Shown here one piece after another: positions 5,668-6,104 of a stretch of DNA of 6,104 nucleotides. This DNA is from Bacillota bacterium. Its GTDB lineage: Bacteria > Bacillota > Sulfobacillia > Sulfobacillales > Sulfobacillaceae. Numbering within the stretch: position 1 is the stretch's first letter; each line of letters starts with the position of its first letter. The position numbers and the translations under genes were made by a program. Location of the stretch: positions 1 to 6,104 of the forward strand of contig JAKADI010000120.1 of assembly GCA_021820675.1 (NCBI GenBank), given 5' to 3'. The notes below the pieces were generated by a model. It saw only the letters and a program-made list of their open reading frames with translations, searched no databases and was not told where the DNA came from.

Positions 5668-5686
5668 ACCATAGCGAAGCTGTATA

Positions 5687-6104
5687 CTATATCCATTTTC
5701 GCCTCTTAAATATCCATAACAAGACAATGGAAATTAAGACTACTGCTCCAATTACCAAGTGAAATCCCCAGGGATTATTGGCTCCCGGGATATGATTAAA
5801 GTTCATGCCATATAAGGCGGCAATGACTGAAGCCGGCATGAACAGGGCTGTCACAATGGTAAGAGTTTTCACAATCTCGTTGAGTCGGTTGGATACACTT
5901 GATAGGTAAATGTCGAGAACAGTGTCCATCATCTCGCGGTAGGTGTCAGCGGAATCCGAAAGCCGAATAACATGATCGTATAGCTCGAAGGAATAAATAG
6001 CATCCATACTGGGTTCCCCGCTCCAATACCGAGCCAACTGATAAGCTACATCCCGCTCCGAACCCAGAATGCGCCGAACTCGCATAATAATCCGTTTCAA
6101 ACGA
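5687..6104 (-). CDS. corA: CorA-family magnesium/cobalt channel, C-terminal part (runs off the right edge)
   Basis: This is the last 139 or so codons of an inner-membrane pentameric channel for Mg2+, and often Co2+ or Ni2+. The visible part begins in the long stalk helix (SFELYDHVIRLSDSADTYRE is typical), then LYLSSVSNRLNE-type sequence (here IYLSSVSNRLNEIVKTLTIV) leading into membrane segment 1. The diagnostic YGMNF loop lies about 38 residues from the end. Segment 2 (GFHLVIGAVVLISIVLLWIF) and the basic tail KRRKWI follow. CorA proteins are about 310-320 residues, so roughly 180 N-terminal residues lie outside the window. The TTG at 6098-6100 is an internal leucine codon, not a start, because the frame stays open to the edge. 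GMN and the flanking aromatic residues are intact. Nothing in the window shows its regulation. Confidence 0.95.
   Translation of the reverse strand, partial: RLKRIIMRVRRILGSERDVAYQLARYWSGEPSMDAIYSFELYDHVIRLSDSADTYREMMDTVLDIYLSSVSNRLNEIVKTLTIVTALFMPASVIAALYGMNFNHIPGANNPWGFHLVIGAVVLISIVLLWIFKRRKWI

Larger units (their letters stand above)
5161..5686. other. 526-base gap between corA and the binding-protein gene
   Basis: There is no intact gene here. In minus-strand order it holds a small hairpin after corA, a protein-like frame broken by a TAG, a short transposase-like fragment, and a pair of overlapping inverted repeats. About 100 bases of leader before the binding-protein ATG follow, including the small repeat CGACT-aatc-AGTCG at 5197-5210 and two copies of TCCGAC (5195-5200 and 5213-5218). 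The mix suggests leftover DNA from old insertions that now serves as the upstream region of the lipoprotein gene. Confidence 0.5.

Overview
The window looks like a stretch of chromosome from a Gram-positive (Firmicutes-type) bacterium. The signs are AGGAGG-type ribosome binding sites, frequent GTG or TTG starts, a lipoprotein-type extracytoplasmic solute-binding protein, and a prokaryotic class 1B SpeD. The overall protein style reminds me of thermoacidophilic Sulfobacillus-like organisms, but that is an impression and not proven here. Every gene I can support lies on the minus strand, so the window is read from right to left.

In transcription order the layout is as follows. (1) The C-terminal part of a CorA-family divalent-cation channel runs off the right edge. 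(2) A gap of about 526 bases follows, holding what look like decayed coding fragments (one with an internal stop, one resembling the start of a transposase) and two long, mutually exclusive inverted repeats. (3) Next is a lipoprotein substrate-binding protein of the peptide/nickel ABC family 5, with no permease or ATPase gene beside it, followed by a hairpin with a T-run that is probably its terminator. (4) After a gap of about 420 bases with a possible promoter and a small palindrome comes a putrescine-type class III aminotransferase, then a SRPBCC/START-like small protein, spaced as an operon. (5) An intergenic region carries a compound palindrome and a near-consensus sigma-70 type promoter. 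(6) That promoter serves a tight group made of speD (S-adenosylmethionine decarboxylase), ndk (nucleoside diphosphate kinase) and the start of a membrane-anchored metallophosphoesterase that runs off the left edge.

The functional theme that can be defended is polyamine metabolism. SpeD makes decarboxylated S-adenosylmethionine for spermidine synthesis, and the neighbouring aminotransferase most resembles putrescine aminotransferase, which removes putrescine. They appear to be separate transcription units, so any coordination is inference. Ndk, CorA and the phosphoesterase are housekeeping-type genes. I see no CRISPR array, tRNA or rRNA, intact insertion sequence or recognisable defence system. 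The most unusual items are non-coding: the compound palindrome upstream of speD and the overlapping alternative hairpins upstream of the binding-protein gene.
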